Part shown: positions 6,048 to 6,868 of the stretch, piece after piece
Position numbering within the stretch: the first letter of the stretch is position 1
Layout: each line of letters begins with the position of its first letter
Notes under the pieces: generated by a model
The model's input: the letters and a program-made list of their open reading frames with translations, nothing else
Told to the model about the DNA's origin: nothing
Database searches by the model: none
Position numbers and translations under genes: made by a program
Source: an uncultured Desulfomonile sp.
GTDB lineage: Bacteria; Desulfobacterota; Desulfomonilia; Desulfomonilales; Desulfomonilaceae
Direction of reading: 5' to 3'
DNA: 6,868 bases
NCBI GenBank assembly: GCA_937915285.1
Contig: CALDNG010000370.1
Location: forward strand, 1-6,868

Positions 6048-6868
6048 TCAAGAAGAAACGGCCGTAATTTTAACCTTGATTGAATCTGCAGATTGGTGAT
6101 CAAGGACCAATCCTGATCCGTCTGGAGTGGATACTGACCATTCACTGTTGTTGTTTGAACGTGATCCGACCTTAATGATAACTCCGGGGGTCAATCCCTT
6201 CATATGAACATCCGTAGGAGCTTCCAGTATTTCCGCTGATACACCTTCACGTAGATGACTGAGGCAGCAGATACCGCCAATTGTGCATCGCTCAGCGCTT
6301 TGGGGTATCATCGCGCCGTGAGGGTCGTAGATGGGGTGCCCCAGAAAGTCATCCAGATATTCTACGGACTCGATGTCATTGACATGCTCAAGCCTGTGGG
6401 CTGTCGCATGGATTTCCGAGTTCGCTGCCAATCCCACATGACTCATATACGCCTCCCAGAGCCTATGCGCCCTAAGTATTCGATTGGCTTCCTTAAATCC
6501 GGAATCAGTGAGTGACACTGTTTGCCCAGTGGCCTGAAGCAGGCCATCTGATGTCATCTTCCTGAGCGCCTTTTCCAACCTGGATTTTGTGTCTGGGATC
6601 TTGGCCTTGAGCGCAGCAAGACTGATCTTTGAGCCGGCCCTGTTGATCTCCACCAAGACATCTTCAAGAAGCTGCTGTGGGATTGCCTGTTTCAGTCTCA
6701 GCCATCTGGCCAGCAAGCCGTAGTTTGGGGCAAAAGCCAGGATCACCAGGAACTGGAAAGAGCAAAACAGCATTATTGCGCCTCCGCCTGACGAGTCCAG
6801 CCACATGCTAAGGTACAACCCTCCGACGACGCTGGTAACCCCAAATACAGCGGCTAGTAACATCATTC
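6048..6868 (-). CDS. ABC-3 metal-transporter permease fused to a DtxR/MntR-like repressor (partial)
   Basis: The 5' end lies beyond the window; 272 residues are visible, numbered from 6866. Residues 1-55 contain two hydrophobic segments (about 3-20 and 30-46) and resemble the last helices of ABC-3 (ZnuB/MntB-type) permeases, including GGLYLSMWLD and LAFAPNYG. After a short basic linker (LARWLRLK) comes a winged helix-turn-helix (about 64-122), then a DtxR-type dimerisation and metal-binding domain (about 125-190) with RAHRLWEAY (His134), EIHATAHRLEHV (His153, His157, Glu160, His161) and DFLGHPIYDPHGAMIP (173-188). The last 75 or so residues look like the SH3/FeoA-like C-terminal domain of DtxR proteins. 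The likely role is uptake of Mn, Fe or Zn at the cytoplasmic membrane, coupled to sensing by the cytosolic regulator domain. The visible frame has no stop between permease and repressor parts, and the join shows no sign of frameshift. Confidence 0.85.
   Translation of the reverse strand, partial: MMLLAAVFGVTSVVGGLYLSMWLDSSGGGAIMLFCSFQFLVILAFAPNYGLLARWLRLKQAIPQQLLEDVLVEINRAGSKISLAALKAKIPDTKSRLEKALRKMTSDGLLQATGQTVSLTDSGFKEANRILRAHRLWEAYMSHVGLAANSEIHATAHRLEHVNDIESVEYLDDFLGHPIYDPHGAMIPQSAERCTIGGICCLSHLREGVSAEILEAPTDVHMKGLTPGVIIKVGSRSNNNSEWSVSTPDGSGLVLDHQSADSIKVKITAVSS

Overview
This window looks like one end of a draft or metagenome contig from a strictly anaerobic bacterium, most likely a deltaproteobacterium (Desulfobacterota, of the Syntrophia or Desulfomonile type). 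That placement is inferred from the gene set: an FeS/flavin 4-hydroxybutyryl-CoA dehydratase relative, a DUF169 protein, DUF2889-like proteins and an ABC-3 permease fused to a DtxR regulator. No rRNA or marker gene is present to confirm it. Positions 1-47 are not biological: they match the 3' 47 bases of the Illumina P5/TruSeq read-1 adapter, so the genome sequence begins at about 48.

Layout. Positions 111-896 (minus) encode a DUF62-type S-adenosylmethionine hydroxide adenosyltransferase. It is divergent from a plus-strand pair: a ComF/GntX-type phosphoribosyltransferase (1042-1863) followed after 11 nt by a 4-hydroxybutyryl-CoA dehydratase-family protein (1875-3359). The ComF stop codon lies inside the ribosome binding site of the dehydratase gene. 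A short convergent zone with two hairpins (3360-3432) separates this pair from a minus-strand group. In transcription order that group is: a DUF2889-like protein (5930 to 5418), a second DUF2889-like protein (5380 to 4916), a small PHP-domain phosphoesterase (4900 to 4274) and a DUF169 protein (4206 to 3424). Upstream of this group, also on the minus strand, is the C-terminal part of an ABC-3 metal-transporter permease fused to a complete DtxR/MntR-like repressor. It runs off the right edge and is followed by a plausible intrinsic terminator (5975-5996).

How the genes may work together. The ComF and dehydratase genes look co-transcribed, but no shared pathway is obvious. The four-gene minus-strand cluster is tightly packed (gaps of 37, 15 and 67 nt) and contains three proteins of unknown function plus a metal-dependent phosphoesterase, so it is a candidate uncharacterised operon. 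The most informative oddities are the dehydratase homologue, which keeps the Fe-S ligands but lacks several catalytic residues of AbfD; the adjacent pair of diverged DUF2889-like proteins; and the transporter-repressor fusion with a His at a metal-ligand position that is usually Cys or Glu. No tRNA, rRNA, CRISPR array or insertion sequence was seen, and no intergenic gap exceeds 150 nt.
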